Assembly (NCBI GenBank): GCA_014378085.1
Contig: JACMOJ010000051.1
Span: 1 to 16,512 of the forward strand
Reading direction: 5' to 3'
DNA from: Burkholderiales bacterium
GTDB taxonomy: Bacteria > Pseudomonadota > Gammaproteobacteria > Burkholderiales > Usitatibacteraceae
DNA length: 16,512 bases
The notes beneath the pieces were generated by a model. It saw nothing but the letters and a program-made list of their open reading frames with translations, was not told where the DNA came from and ran no database searches. This document shows, in pieces, positions 1 through 7,249 of this stretch. The number at the start of each line of letters is the position of its first letter. Position 1 is the first letter of the stretch. The position numbers were made by a program, and so were the translations under genes.

Positions 1-30
1 CACCCGACTTGTTAGCGCCAGCTATTACGC

Positions 31-60
31 TTGACGTTGTAAAACAGCCAGCGTTACAGT
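31..60 (+). promoter_or_regulatory. Possible sigma-70 promoter of the higBA pair
   Basis: A -35-like TTGACG (31-36) and a -10-like TACAGT (55-60) are separated by 18 bases. The expected transcription start, near 66-68, falls on or just after the toxin start codon, so the message would be almost leaderless. The site is seen only as a consensus match. Transcription could also begin upstream of the window. Confidence 0.35.
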
Positions 61-62
61 AA

Positions 63-347
63 TTGCATGATCCTCATTTCGCCGATAAAGAAACCGAGCG
101 CATTTGGGATGGCGAAGTTTCTCAGCGCCTGCCAATTGCGATTGAAGTGATTGCCAAAAGAACACTCCGTATGATCAATAACGCGCGACGTCTTGACGCC
201 TTACGCATACCGCCCGCCAATCGACTCGAAGCGTTGAAGGGGGATCTGAAAGGCCAGCACAACATTTGCATCAACGATCAATGGCGGATTTGTTTTCGCT
301 GGGGCAATGCGGGTGTCGCCGACGTTCGAATTGTGGACTACCACTGA
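63..347 (+). CDS. higB: HigB-type (RelE/ParE superfamily) toxin
   Basis: A 94-residue protein of the HigB mRNA-interferase family, whose members cleave mRNA at the ribosome when their antitoxin is lost. Family hallmarks are visible: RIPPANRLEALKGD (about residues 48-61), then NDQWRICFRW (about 70-79) and the C-terminal VDYH. Length matches the family (about 92-95 aa). The reading frame opens with a TTG directly after an in-frame TAA (60-62), so no upstream extension is possible. An ATG at 67 lies one base out of frame. Family members usually begin with M-I-x-x-F-A-D-K, and here the in-frame FADK starts at residue 6. Either the TTG start is real, or a single base was lost after an ancestral ATG. 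HigA follows 8 bases downstream, giving the toxin-first order typical of higBA. Identification is sure; the start codon and activity are not. Confidence 0.85.
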   Translation: MHDPHFADKETERIWDGEVSQRLPIAIEVIAKRTLRMINNARRLDALRIPPANRLEALKGDLKGQHNICINDQWRICFRWGNAGVADVRIVDYH

Positions 348-355
348 GGTCGCAA

Positions 356-652
356 ATGAAGATGAAAACGCTGCCCAATATTCACCCCAGTGAAATTCTG
401 CTGGAAGAATTCCTGCCACCCATGGAGATCAGCCCAAACGCGCTCGCCCGCACGACGGGCGTTCCGCCCCGGCGCGTTAGCGAGATTGTTCTTGGCAAAC
501 GCGGCATTACTGCCGATACGGCGTTGCGTCTTGCTAAAGCGTTTGGAACTAGCGAGGGGTTTTGGCTCGGGCTGCAGGCCGATTGCGACCTTGAGGCGTC
601 GCGCAAAATCACCGGCGCGGATCTTGATCTCATCGGGCCTTTGGCTGCTTAG
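356..652 (+). CDS. higA: HigA-type antitoxin (XRE helix-turn-helix)
   Basis: A 98-residue Cro/C1-type DNA-binding antitoxin expected to bind and neutralise the HigB toxin encoded just upstream and to repress their shared promoter. The N-terminal IHPSEILLEEFLPPM signature (about 9-23) is typical of the HigA/VapI antitoxin family. The helix-turn-helix spans roughly residues 26-66 (NALARTTGVPPRRVSEIV, then ITADTALRLAKAFGTS). The start at 356 is chosen because GAGGT (346-350), overlapping the toxin stop, lies 5 bases upstream. A second in-frame ATG at 362 is possible. Spacing of 8 bases from higB implies one transcript. Confidence 0.88.
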   Translation: MKMKTLPNIHPSEILLEEFLPPMEISPNALARTTGVPPRRVSEIVLGKRGITADTALRLAKAFGTSEGFWLGLQADCDLEASRKITGADLDLIGPLAA

Positions 653-710
653 CGCGACGGCGCGGGTGAGAGGCGCACACGTTTCACTGAATTAAAGGAC
701 TGGGTTGCCA

Positions 711-1331
711 ATGGCATATTCGTTACAAATTTCTTTTGTTGCTGTTCTCCCCTTCCTCGCCAGCTGCGTCGCGGTCGTCCCCATTACCGAATACATGCCC
801 ACCACCACAGACGGCACTGTGCACACGTCAAATTGTTTGGGTGCTAAAAGTGTTCGCTACGTCTTTGATGGTGTGCCGGTATTCGTTACGCTTGATCGTG
901 GTCGCACCGAGCCGCTTGAATTGCAAATAGGTTTGACGCTAGCGGAAGGTCAAGTCGCGCGGGTGCCAGCGCCAGAAATTCGCATCTCATCGTTGGATCA
1001 GAGTTCTGTAGAAGTCCGTTCGCTGCCTGATTGGAAGCGTCATGCGCTGCGATTTGTGAAGCCACGCAATAAGCGGCTAGAACGGGTGGTTGTGGAGATT
1101 GCGCCTGCCGCTGGGCCACTTGTTGGTGGTGTGGTGGACGATGGCAGCGACGTGGTTCGTCTCCCGGCAACGAAAACGTTTTCGACTAGTATCCCAATTC
1201 GGTCTCTCGCCGCGTCGGGTTACCAGATTGCGCTACCGGCCATTGAAATTAACGGTAAGCTCAATAGCATTTCGCCAATTGAGTATCGCAAACAACACCG
1301 CGTGGAATGGATGGTGCCCGCGAATTGCTAA
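711..1331 (+). CDS. Putative lipoprotein of unknown function
   Basis: About 206 residues. I do not recognise the family. The N-terminus is a hydrophobic segment ending in a lipobox-like FLASC with the cysteine at residue 19, which suggests lipidation and envelope location. The n-region has no Lys or Arg, which is unusual for a signal peptide. A TTG at 705 would add two residues (Met-Pro) and sits 5 bases from the AAAGGA at 694-699, whereas the ATG at 711 is 11 bases from it, so either start is possible. An in-frame TAA at 693-695 rules out anything longer. The rest looks like a beta-rich soluble domain with no catalytic motif that I can see. It faces the convergent lipoprotein gene ending at 1481. 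Confidence 0.6.
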   Translation: MAYSLQISFVAVLPFLASCVAVVPITEYMPTTTDGTVHTSNCLGAKSVRYVFDGVPVFVTLDRGRTEPLELQIGLTLAEGQVARVPAPEIRISSLDQSSVEVRSLPDWKRHALRFVKPRNKRLERVVVEIAPAAGPLVGGVVDDGSDVVRLPATKTFSTSIPIRSLAASGYQIALPAIEINGKLNSISPIEYRKQHRVEWMVPANC

Positions 1332-1480
1332 ATTAAGCGGGCACTGATGATTGTTGCGCTCGACGAGTCAAACGTGCCAGCAGTTAAAAGAGCCGGAGTC
1401 GAGTTTTCTTCAAACCCAACGGCGCGCACCATTTGCCTGGGCAGCCATTTCTAGCGCCCTCCTTTGCGTTTGGAAGCGCG

Positions 1481-1957
1481 CTACTTCACCATGAATGTCT
1501 TGCTACTCGCCGCCTTATCATCCACGGAGATCGCCACTTGGTAGTCACCTGCTGGCCAGCCGCCCGGTTTGCTGATGTGGAATTCGCTGGTGGCAAGGCC
1601 TGTCGGCGCGATCGTCTGACTATCCTCTTTCACGAGACTCTCTTGGCCGCCTTTACGGTAGGTCCACCTTGCCTTGAGCTTGACGCTGCCAGCACCAGCG
1701 GTATCGACCGAAGCATAGATCGTATCTTTCTTATCAAAGCTATCGGTGGCCCTTGTAATCTTCTTGTCACCCCCGATTGCGCTGCCTAACGTAATCGTAT
1801 TTACCGTAACCCCAACCATCACTGGCGGCGGGGTTGGCACGGTTGCGGTGGTCGGCGCTGGGGCTGGTTGAGAGGTCGGCGCTTCGGCTTTCTTTCCACA
1901 CGCATTGAGCGTAAGGACAATCGCGGCGAATGTGGCTATAAGATATTTTTTACGCAT
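1481..1957 (-). CDS. Lipoprotein, function unknown
   Basis: About 158 residues. It has a clear lipoprotein signal (MRKKYLIATF..., lipobox LNAC, Cys20) followed by a Pro/Thr/Ala-rich linker (about 24-50) and a compact domain. The C-terminal half contains GGWPAGDYQVAISVDDKAAS, a pattern I associate with immunoglobulin-like or beta-sandwich envelope lipoproteins; this is a resemblance, not an identification. A longer start at 1984 exists whose ATG overlaps the stop of the upstream LysM gene (TAATG), so translation may be coupled. The 1957 start is preferred because it gives a canonical n-region. It is probably the last gene of the minus-strand group. Confidence 0.7.
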   Translation of the reverse strand: MRKKYLIATFAAIVLTLNACGKKAEAPTSQPAPAPTTATVPTPPPVMVGVTVNTITLGSAIGGDKKITRATDSFDKKDTIYASVDTAGAGSVKLKARWTYRKGGQESLVKEDSQTIAPTGLATSEFHISKPGGWPAGDYQVAISVDDKAASSKTFMVK

Positions 1958-1983
1958 AGGAGTACTTTCGATTGTTCGAATCA

Positions 1984-2205
1984 TTAAAGCGGCGGAATCT
2001 TTAGCTTTTGGCCGGGATAAATTTTGTCGGGGTCTTTGAGGACATCTTGGTTAGCCTCGTAGATTTGTCGCCACGCGTTGGCATTGCCATACTCGCGCTT
2101 AGCGATCTTTGAGAGGCTATCGCCAGAAACGACTTCGTAAATCTTTGTCGCGGTGGAACTGGAGCCGCTTTGCACATCCGAAAAATCGGGCATGTTGTCA
2201 CTCAT
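1984..2205 (-). CDS. Small LysM-domain protein
   Basis: A 73-residue protein consisting of a short Ser-rich N-terminus (1-20) and one LysM domain (about 22-72: IYEVVSGDSLSKIAKREYG ... IYPGQKLKIP). LysM domains bind N-acetylglucosamine glycans such as peptidoglycan. No signal peptide is evident, so it may be cytoplasmic like the E. coli YgaU/Kbp group, but here the BON domain is absent. An AAGGAA element precedes the ATG at 2205. A further in-frame start at 2241 is less likely. The stop overlaps the long-form start of the lipoprotein gene, so the two are likely one transcription unit. Confidence 0.82.
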   Translation of the reverse strand: MSDNMPDFSDVQSGSSSTATKIYEVVSGDSLSKIAKREYGNANAWRQIYEANQDVLKDPDKIYPGQKLKIPPL

Positions 2206-2335
2206 GGAAATTTCCTTAGTTAAATAATTCAGGTCGGACAAGTCGCTGCACCGTGCTTCGCGCTAGCGTTGGCATCGAACGGCACAAACTTTTTGCGCTC
2301 GATGCCCGCAGCTCGCTCCGCGAGTGCAGACGTTC

Positions 2336-2755
2336 TCAGGCAGGCTTCGAAATTTCGGAAAGAGCCGCGCCAGCTAGTTGCACATCCGCACTTTCGACAG
2401 CGAAGTCACCGAGCGCCACAATGCCGACCAAGCGCTTCTCGGCGTTCACAATTGGCAGGCGGCGCACTTGGTGTTCGCTCATGCGTTGGGCGGCATCGCT
2501 AACAGAATCGGTCTCGTAAGCCCACACCACGCCGTCGGACATAATGTCGCGCACTTTGGTACTGGAATCTAGCCCCTCGGCCACGGCACGCAGCACGATA
2601 TCGCGATCCGAAATTGCGCCGATCATGCGGTCGTTCTCGCCCACCGGCAGCATGCCAAAATTACCTTTCAGCATTTGTTGCGCCGCTTCTCGGATGGTGC
2701 TGTTTGGGCCAATGACTTGCACGTCGTGGCTCATCAATTCTTTAAGCGTTTGCAT
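2336..2755 (-). CDS. Two-CBS-domain protein
   Basis: A 139-residue protein made of a tandem pair of CBS domains (about 5-60 and 68-125), recognisable from MSHDVQVIGPNSTIREAAQQM and GMLPVGENDRMIGAISDRDI, and repeated as IMSDGVVW ... VRRLPIVNAEKRLVGIVALGD. Such stand-alone pairs bind adenine nucleotides and act as energy or stress sensors; the target is not known here. The ATG at 2755 is preferred over the one at 2761 because the AGGA element (2763-2766 on the complement) is 7 bases away from the former and only 1 from the latter. It lies in a same-strand row with the Cys-rich gene (66-base gap) and the LysM gene (130-base gap). Confidence 0.88.
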   Translation of the reverse strand: MQTLKELMSHDVQVIGPNSTIREAAQQMLKGNFGMLPVGENDRMIGAISDRDIVLRAVAEGLDSSTKVRDIMSDGVVWAYETDSVSDAAQRMSEHQVRRLPIVNAEKRLVGIVALGDFAVESADVQLAGAALSEISKPA

Positions 2756-2821
2756 GGACATTTCCTTGGGTTGGTCGTTGTGGAGCGTGTTGCGTAATCC
2801 ATTTGGTCGGTAAAGCGCGCG

Positions 2822-3055
2822 TTAGGCCCGGTCCCTCAGTTCGGTCACGCCTGCTTTGGTCGCGCAGTGATCGCAACAGAACATCCGACCGTTGCTTTCC
2901 AATCCGTGGCCGATGATACGAACTGCGCAATGCGAGCAGATCGGTGCGAGTATGTGGATCGCGCATTCAAAGCTGTCGAAGGTGAAATGCTTGCCTTGCA
3001 TGGTGATTTGAAATGACTTATCGTAATCGTTGCCGCATGCGTCGCATTTCGCCAT
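2822..3055 (-). CDS. Cys-rich metal-binding protein (prokaryotic metallothionein-like)
   Basis: A 77-residue protein with eight cysteines (4, 7, 31, 40, 43, 60, 61, 64) arranged as CxxC pairs plus several histidines, and the segment FTFDSFECAIH in the middle. I associate this pattern with small proteins annotated as prokaryotic metallothionein or zinc-ribbon-like. Binding of zinc or a similar metal is inferred from the cysteines. The ATG at 3055 is chosen; a GTG at 3064 would add three residues. On the minus strand a weak promoter match (TCGACC, 16-base spacer, TATACG, at 3094-3067) lies just ahead of the start. The gene may lead the minus-strand group that includes the CBS and LysM genes. 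Confidence 0.75.
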   Translation of the reverse strand: MAKCDACGNDYDKSFQITMQGKHFTFDSFECAIHILAPICSHCAVRIIGHGLESNGRMFCCDHCATKAGVTELRDRA

Positions 3056-3272
3056 TGTGCCCACGTCGTATAGATTGATCGTCGATCCGGTCGAGCTACT
3101 TTTGCTCTAGGCTGATCTTCGTATGGCCTCAAGCTATCGTCTGTACGCTATCCAACACTTTGCGAGCCGTGCTAAGCACTTTTTTAGTCCTTTGTTACTC
3201 CGCGCACGTTCAGCGCGATCGGCACCGGATAAAGTATTCGGTTTATCAATCGGTTGACACACGAGGAAACCC

Positions 3273-4139
3273 ATGCGGCTAGATAACGAACGCGAAAGCG
3301 AAAATGTGGAAGACCGCCGTGGCAGTGGTGTCGGTATCGGCACTATTGGCGTAGGCACCACCGTGGTGGCATTGATCGCGAGCTATTTCTTGGGCATCGA
3401 CCCGCGCGTCATTTTGGGCTTGGCGGAAACGGTACAGGAGGTGCGGCAATCAGCACCCGCCAACGCGAAGCCGATTGATCCCGCCACCGATCCGGAGGCA
3501 GCACTCAAGCGCGAGATGGCGCGCGTTCTGGCCAAGACTGAAGACACTTGGAGTGAGTTGTTTCAGCAAATGGGCAACACCTACCAAAAGCCCAAGCTGG
3601 TCCTCTACACCGGTGTGACGCCAACCTCCTGCGGCAAGGGGCAGGCGGCGATGGGGCCGTTTTATTGCCCGGGCGACCAAAAGGTTTACCTCGACATGAG
3701 TTTTTTCCGTGAATTGAGCCAGCGCTTCCATGCGTCCGGCGATTTTGCGCGCGCTTATGTGATCGCGCACGAGATCGGCCATCACGTGCAAAACCAGTTG
3801 GGCGTGATGGAAAAAACTAATGCGATGCGTGCTCGCATGAGCCAAACTCAGAACAACATGATGTCAGTACGCGTTGAGTTGCAGGCCGATTGCTTAGCCG
3901 GCGTGTGGGCGTTTCAGGCCAATCGAAAAAAACCTTTTTTGGATACGGGCGACGTCGAGGCTGCGCTGGCCGCGGCGACCGCGATCGGCGACGATGCCTT
4001 GCAACGCCAGTCGCGCGGCGAGGTTGTGCCCGATTCATTTACTCACGGCACGTCAGCCCAGCGGGTGCGCTGGTTTAAGGCGGGATTGGATGGCGGCACC
4101 ATCAAAGCCTGCGATACGTTTAACGCGTCGACGCTGTAG
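3273..4139 (+). CDS. ypfJ: YpfJ-family neutral zinc metallopeptidase
   Basis: A 288-residue protein matching the YpfJ/Zn_peptidase family of membrane-linked zincins. The HEIGHH motif (166-171) supplies two zinc-binding His and the catalytic Glu. VELQADCLAGVWA (about 201-213) carries the probable third ligand, Glu202. A short charged N-terminus with RRGSG is followed by one hydrophobic segment (about 21-41), which suggests a membrane anchor with the peptidase domain outside the cytoplasm. The central LVLYTGVTPTSCGKGQAAMG and PFYCPGDQKVYLD segments are family-typical. GAGGAAA lies just before the ATG at 3273. The physiological substrate of the family is unclear. The gene is divergent from the Cys-rich gene across a 217-base region. 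Confidence 0.92.
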   Translation: MRLDNERESENVEDRRGSGVGIGTIGVGTTVVALIASYFLGIDPRVILGLAETVQEVRQSAPANAKPIDPATDPEAALKREMARVLAKTEDTWSELFQQMGNTYQKPKLVLYTGVTPTSCGKGQAAMGPFYCPGDQKVYLDMSFFRELSQRFHASGDFARAYVIAHEIGHHVQNQLGVMEKTNAMRARMSQTQNNMMSVRVELQADCLAGVWAFQANRKKPFLDTGDVEAALAAATAIGDDALQRQSRGEVVPDSFTHGTSAQRVRWFKAGLDGGTIKACDTFNASTL

Positions 4140-4196
4140 GAGAGTCGACCGGGGCGCGATCTGATGAACGAGCCTTTTCTCTTGGGCGACAGTTTT

Positions 4197-4226
4197 GCGG
4201 TTGCCGCTGCGGTTGCAGTTGCGGTG
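4197..4226 (+). repeat. Degenerate GCGGTT-type hexamer tract
   Basis: A 30-base imperfect array of GCGGTT-like units lies in the 288-base gap between the zinc peptidase and the serine hydrolase. Read on the minus strand it is CAACCG-like, the same hexamer as the perfect array at the right end of the window. No gene covers it. The rest of the gap (4140-4427) shows an AT-rich spot near 4328-4333 (TATATT) but no convincing -35 partner. Confidence 0.5.
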
Positions 4227-4427
4227 TGGCGCTGAGGTGGTCGGCGGTCCAATCGGCCGATTTTGTTTGAAAGCGGTCGCAAATAATTGTGTTTTCCGCT
4301 TTAGGGGCTGGATTTGCCCTTTCACGTTATATTGCGCTGAGTGACGCCTAACGGGTCATTTCCATACCTACCGGCGACATCCGATCGCTGGGCGCAATAC
4401 AACAAATACAAAAGGGAACGACTCTCC

Positions 4428-5831
4428 ATGAAAAGGGAAGCATTAGCCTGCCTCGTCTTCACGATGGCGACTTCGCTGCTTGGCGCGCCGGTGGCCGCGC
4501 AAGAAAATGAGAAGGCGTTAGACAAAATCTTTAATGTCTATGCGAGCAAGACATCGCCTGGGTGTGCAGTGGGTGCGACGCGGGGCGGTACGAAGATTTT
4601 TGCCAAAGCCTACGGTATGGCCGATCTCGAGCATGACGTGCCGCTGGCGCCGCAATCTGTTTTCTACATGGCGTCGGTCTCAAAACAATTTATGGCGTTG
4701 TCGATATTGCTACTTGAGCAAGACGGCAAGCTCAACGTGGAAGATCGTGTTCGGAAGTACGTTCCCGAGCTGCCCCAGTATGCGGATGCCATCACCATCC
4801 GGCAGTTGCTCCATCACACCAGTGGCCTGCGGGATTATCTGGATCTCACAACATTCAGCAGCAAGCTAAATACCGGGATAACGGAGAAAGACGTGCTCAA
4901 CCTTCTTGCGCGGCAGGCTCGGCTTAACTTTGTACCAGGGGCGGAATATACGTACAGCAACTCCGGCTACGTGCTGTTGTCGATCATCGCGCAACGCGTG
5001 TCGGGACGGCTCCTTGATGAATTTGCGCGCGAACGAATATTCATGCCACTTGGCATGAGCAGCACCCGGTTTCAGCACGACCATACGACGCCAATCATTG
5101 GCCGCGCGATCGGGTATGTCCAAAAAGCCGATTCCTGGAAAATCTCAAACAGCATGCTCGATGTGGTGGGCGATGGCGGAATGTATTCTAGTGTGGAGGA
5201 TATGCTGCGATGGGCGGCTGCATTCGAGAAGCCCGAATTTGCACCGCACTTAGCGCGGATGCAGAAGATCGGCATGCTGAGCGATGGACGCGAGATTGCC
5301 GCTGGCTATGGGATGGGTTTGGTGACCTTCATGTATCGAGGCCAGCCCATCGTCGGGCATGGCGGCTCTCTCGCGGGCTATCGCAACCGGCTGTTTCGTT
5401 TGCCGGCCAACAACCTGACGATCATCACGTTATGCAATGCGGGAATGGCAAATGCGGTTGGCTTTTCCCAGCAAGTCGCCGAGCTTGTCGCGCCCGCCGA
5501 TTTGTGGACTGCGCCAGCGGTCGCGACAAGCGCACCGCCCACCCAAACGGCTCCAACGAGCCCCATCCCTCGCGATTTTGCCAAGGCCGTGGCGGGCGTT
5601 TTCTACAGCGCGGAGCTCGATACGATCTATCGCATCGTCGATGGGGCCGATGGCGTAATGCTCGAGGCTGACGGCAAAACGCCCCTTGCCTTGAGCATGA
5701 CTGGGCCGGATCGTTTGGGGGCGGCAAACGTGAAATTAGAGTTGGTACCGACACGTGATGACGCCGCCAAGGTGAACGGCTTCATGTTCAGCGCATTGGG
5801 GGAGCGTGGTATCAAATTCACGCGGCGATAA
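4428..5831 (+). CDS. Exported serine hydrolase, beta-lactamase/AmpC-like family
   Basis: A 467-residue precursor with a signal peptide (about 1-24, ending VAAQ) and a class C beta-lactamase-like domain (about 28-370). The catalytic triad is visible: SVSK (Ser83, Lys86), YSN (Tyr176-Asn178), and the third box HGG near residue 311 in GHGGSLAGY. This fold covers beta-lactamases, D-aminopeptidases, esterases and penicillin-binding-like proteins, and the substrate cannot be told from sequence. A separate C-terminal domain (about 380-467) of the beta-barrel kind often appended to such enzymes follows a Thr/Pro-rich linker. The start at 4428 gives a proper signal peptide and has AGGGA (4413-4417) upstream. 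A truncated relative lies at 7467-7840. Confidence 0.88.
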   Translation: MKREALACLVFTMATSLLGAPVAAQENEKALDKIFNVYASKTSPGCAVGATRGGTKIFAKAYGMADLEHDVPLAPQSVFYMASVSKQFMALSILLLEQDGKLNVEDRVRKYVPELPQYADAITIRQLLHHTSGLRDYLDLTTFSSKLNTGITEKDVLNLLARQARLNFVPGAEYTYSNSGYVLLSIIAQRVSGRLLDEFARERIFMPLGMSSTRFQHDHTTPIIGRAIGYVQKADSWKISNSMLDVVGDGGMYSSVEDMLRWAAAFEKPEFAPHLARMQKIGMLSDGREIAAGYGMGLVTFMYRGQPIVGHGGSLAGYRNRLFRLPANNLTIITLCNAGMANAVGFSQQVAELVAPADLWTAPAVATSAPPTQTAPTSPIPRDFAKAVAGVFYSAELDTIYRIVDGADGVMLEADGKTPLALSMTGPDRLGAANVKLELVPTRDDAAKVNGFMFSALGERGIKFTRR

Positions 5832-5930
5832 CACCGAGATTCCAAGCGGTCATGGATGATTTCCTTAAACCCTAGCATCTAAGGCAAGTGCCAAACAGTT
5901 TTGCCCCAAATCGACCGCCAGTAAACGAGT

Positions 5931-5960
5931 TTGACTTCCAACTGCCGAAATCAATATTAT
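5931..5960 (+). promoter_or_regulatory. Likely sigma-70 promoter of the antitoxin-doc operon
   Basis: TTGACT (5931-5936) and TATTAT (5955-5960) are separated by 18 bases, both one mismatch from consensus. Transcription would begin near 5967, about 33 bases before the antitoxin ATG. The 8-bp palindrome GTTATAAC (5968-5975) overlaps the expected start and could be an operator for AbrB-type autoregulation; that role is inferred from position only. Confidence 0.6.
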
Positions 5961-5999
5961 TACGGATGTTATAACTCTGACTTTGCTCAAGAGGCTCAC

Positions 6000-6224
6000 A
6001 TGTCCGCACTCAAGCTCACCCAAATCGGTAATTCTGTCGGCGTCATCCTGCCTAAGGAAGTGTTGGCGCGGCTCAAGCTCGCCAAAGGCGATACGGTTTA
6101 CCTCACCGAGAATCCGGATGGGGTGACGTTGACGCCGAACGATCCGGGTTTCGAACAACAAATGGAAGCGGCGCGCACCATCATGAAGAAACGTCGCGCG
6201 GTCTTGCGTGAACTTGCCAAGTGA
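6000..6224 (+). CDS. AbrB/MazE-type antitoxin
   Basis: A 74-residue protein with an N-terminal AbrB/SpoVT swapped-hairpin DNA-binding domain (about 3-45: LTQIGNSVGVILPKEVLARL, then LKLAKGDTVYLTE). A basic helical tail (about 50-74: FEQQMEAARTIMKKRR...) should bind the toxin. The expected role is to neutralise the Doc toxin encoded next and repress their shared promoter. The classical Doc partner is Phd; AbrB-type partners of Doc/Fic toxins are known in many bacteria. AAGAGG precedes the ATG. The 3' end overlaps the doc start by four bases. A decayed copy of the 3' part of this gene occurs at about 7250-7310. Confidence 0.87.
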   Translation: MSALKLTQIGNSVGVILPKEVLARLKLAKGDTVYLTENPDGVTLTPNDPGFEQQMEAARTIMKKRRAVLRELAK

Positions 6225-6616
6225 GTCGCTGGATTTGGATCGACGCGCGCGCCATCGTTGCGATCCACGATGAGCAGTTAGCCGAGCATGGTGGCGCTGC
6301 GGGTCTTCGTGATCGTGGCCTGCTCGAGTCGGCGCTGGCGAGGCCGGTGAATCTGGCCGCTTACGAATCGCCTGACGTAGCGGCGCTCGCCGCCGCCTAT
6401 GCAGTCGGACTCGCAAAAAACCATCCGTTCGTTGACGGTAACAAGCGCACCGCGTTTGTGGCGATGGAACTCTTTTTGCACTTGAATGGGCACGAACTTC
6501 TCGCCGACGACGCGCAGTGTGTCCTGACCATGCTCGCCGTCGCCGGGGGTGAAATCGACGAGCCAGCGCTAGCCGAGTGGATTCGTCAGCACAGGGCAAA
6601 GCGCCGCAAAAACTAA
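6221..6616 (+). CDS. doc: Doc-type (Fic superfamily) death-on-curing toxin
   Basis: A 131-residue Doc-family protein. The Fic core HPFVDGNKRTA (68-78) is intact, with His68, Asp72 and Arg76 of the H-x-F-x-D-x-N-K-R motif. Doc is known to phosphorylate EF-Tu and stop translation; most other Fic enzymes transfer AMP. The N-terminal GLRDRGLLESALARP (about 28-42) is a Doc signature. Translation starts at GTG within the overlap GTGA (6221-6224) with the antitoxin stop, so the pair is translationally coupled. The toxin appears complete and likely active. A decayed copy of its first 47 codons is at about 7310-7452. Confidence 0.92.
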   Translation: MSRWIWIDARAIVAIHDEQLAEHGGAAGLRDRGLLESALARPVNLAAYESPDVAALAAAYAVGLAKNHPFVDGNKRTAFVAMELFLHLNGHELLADDAQCVLTMLAVAGGEIDEPALAEWIRQHRAKRRKN

Positions 6617-6713
6617 ATACGCCAAGCGGGCATTCTTGTTTGGCAGAGAATCGCAGGTAGCAGAGTTGAAAGTTTTCCTTAGGTATCATTCAGCGCTGCC
6701 TCTTACGTCACCA

Positions 6714-6739
6714 GCGCCGCTTGGCGCACACATTTTTTT
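6714..6739 (+). terminator. Possible intrinsic terminator after doc
   Basis: The stem GCGCC/GGCGC (6714-6718, 6723-6727) has a GCTT loop and is followed five bases later by seven T residues (6733-6739). The gap before the T run weakens the call. The T run lies only 14 bases before the msrB start, so if it works, msrB must be transcribed by readthrough, or the hairpin is part of an msrB leader. Confidence 0.35.
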
Positions 6740-6753
6740 GATGGGAATCCGAA

Positions 6754-7233
6754 ATGAAGGTTCGTCTTTTTAACCGAGCCGGCCAGCTCGTGGGGCCGAT
6801 CGAAGTTGCTGCTGTGGTCAAGACAGACGCCGAGTGGCAGGCGCAGCTCACGCACGAGCAATACGAGATCGCGCGTGGCAAAGGCACCGAAGCGCCGTTC
6901 TGCGGGACGCTGCTAGACAACAAACGCGATGGCGTCTACACCTGCATCTGTTGTCAGCTGCCGCTATTCACGTCCAGCCATAAATTTAATTCTCAAAGCG
7001 GTTGGCCGAGCTTCTTCGATGCCGTCGCACCAGAAAACGTAAAGACCCACGTCGATCGCAGCCACGGCATGGTCAGGAGCGAAATCCTGTGTGCGCGATG
7101 CGACGCGCATCTTGGCCACGTATTCGAAGATGGGCCTGCGCCTACCGGCACGCGCCATTGCGTCAATTCCGAGTCGCTCGCCTTTGTCGATGCAACCGCG
7201 TTGGCGAGCTTGGCCGATCCTGCGGCAGACTGA
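6754..7233 (+). CDS. msrB: Peptide-methionine (R)-S-oxide reductase MsrB
   Basis: A 159-residue MsrB that reduces the R epimer of methionine sulfoxide in oxidised proteins. The structural zinc site is complete (Cys64, Cys67, Cys113, Cys116). The catalytic cysteine is Cys136 in RHCVNSE. HLGHVF (119-124) and SGWPSFF (82-88) are family signatures. Cys50 in TEAPFCG is a candidate resolving cysteine, as in some single-domain MsrBs. No signal peptide is seen, so it is likely cytoplasmic. A GGGA (6743-6746) lies 7 bases from the ATG. It sits between the intact antitoxin-doc pair and the decayed second copy of that pair. Confidence 0.95.
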   Translation: MKVRLFNRAGQLVGPIEVAAVVKTDAEWQAQLTHEQYEIARGKGTEAPFCGTLLDNKRDGVYTCICCQLPLFTSSHKFNSQSGWPSFFDAVAPENVKTHVDRSHGMVRSEILCARCDAHLGHVFEDGPAPTGTRHCVNSESLAFVDATALASLADPAAD

Positions 7234-7249
7234 GTCTTGAGACGATCAG

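Noticed and set aside
1359..1403. CTCGAC/GTCGAG followed by TTTTCTT as a terminator between the convergent genes
   Set aside because: The 33-base loop and 6-bp stem make it weak; it was not strong enough to list.
2271..2306. 8-bp stem GGCATCGA/TCGATGCC as a terminator of the CBS gene
   Set aside because: The loop is 20 bases and there is no T run in the needed orientation directly after the stem.
3169..3185. GTGCTAAGCAC followed by six T residues as a terminator
   Set aside because: The stem is only 4 bp and no plus-strand gene precedes it in this divergent region.
3254..3285. TTGACA followed by TAGATA as a promoter of the zinc peptidase
   Set aside because: The spacer is 20 bases and the -10 lies inside the coding region after the well-supported ATG at 3273.
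5865..6689. A 274-codon minus-strand frame antisense to the antitoxin-doc genes
   Set aside because: It is low-complexity, Arg-rich and opposite two clearly recognised genes; it is a shadow of their codon bias.
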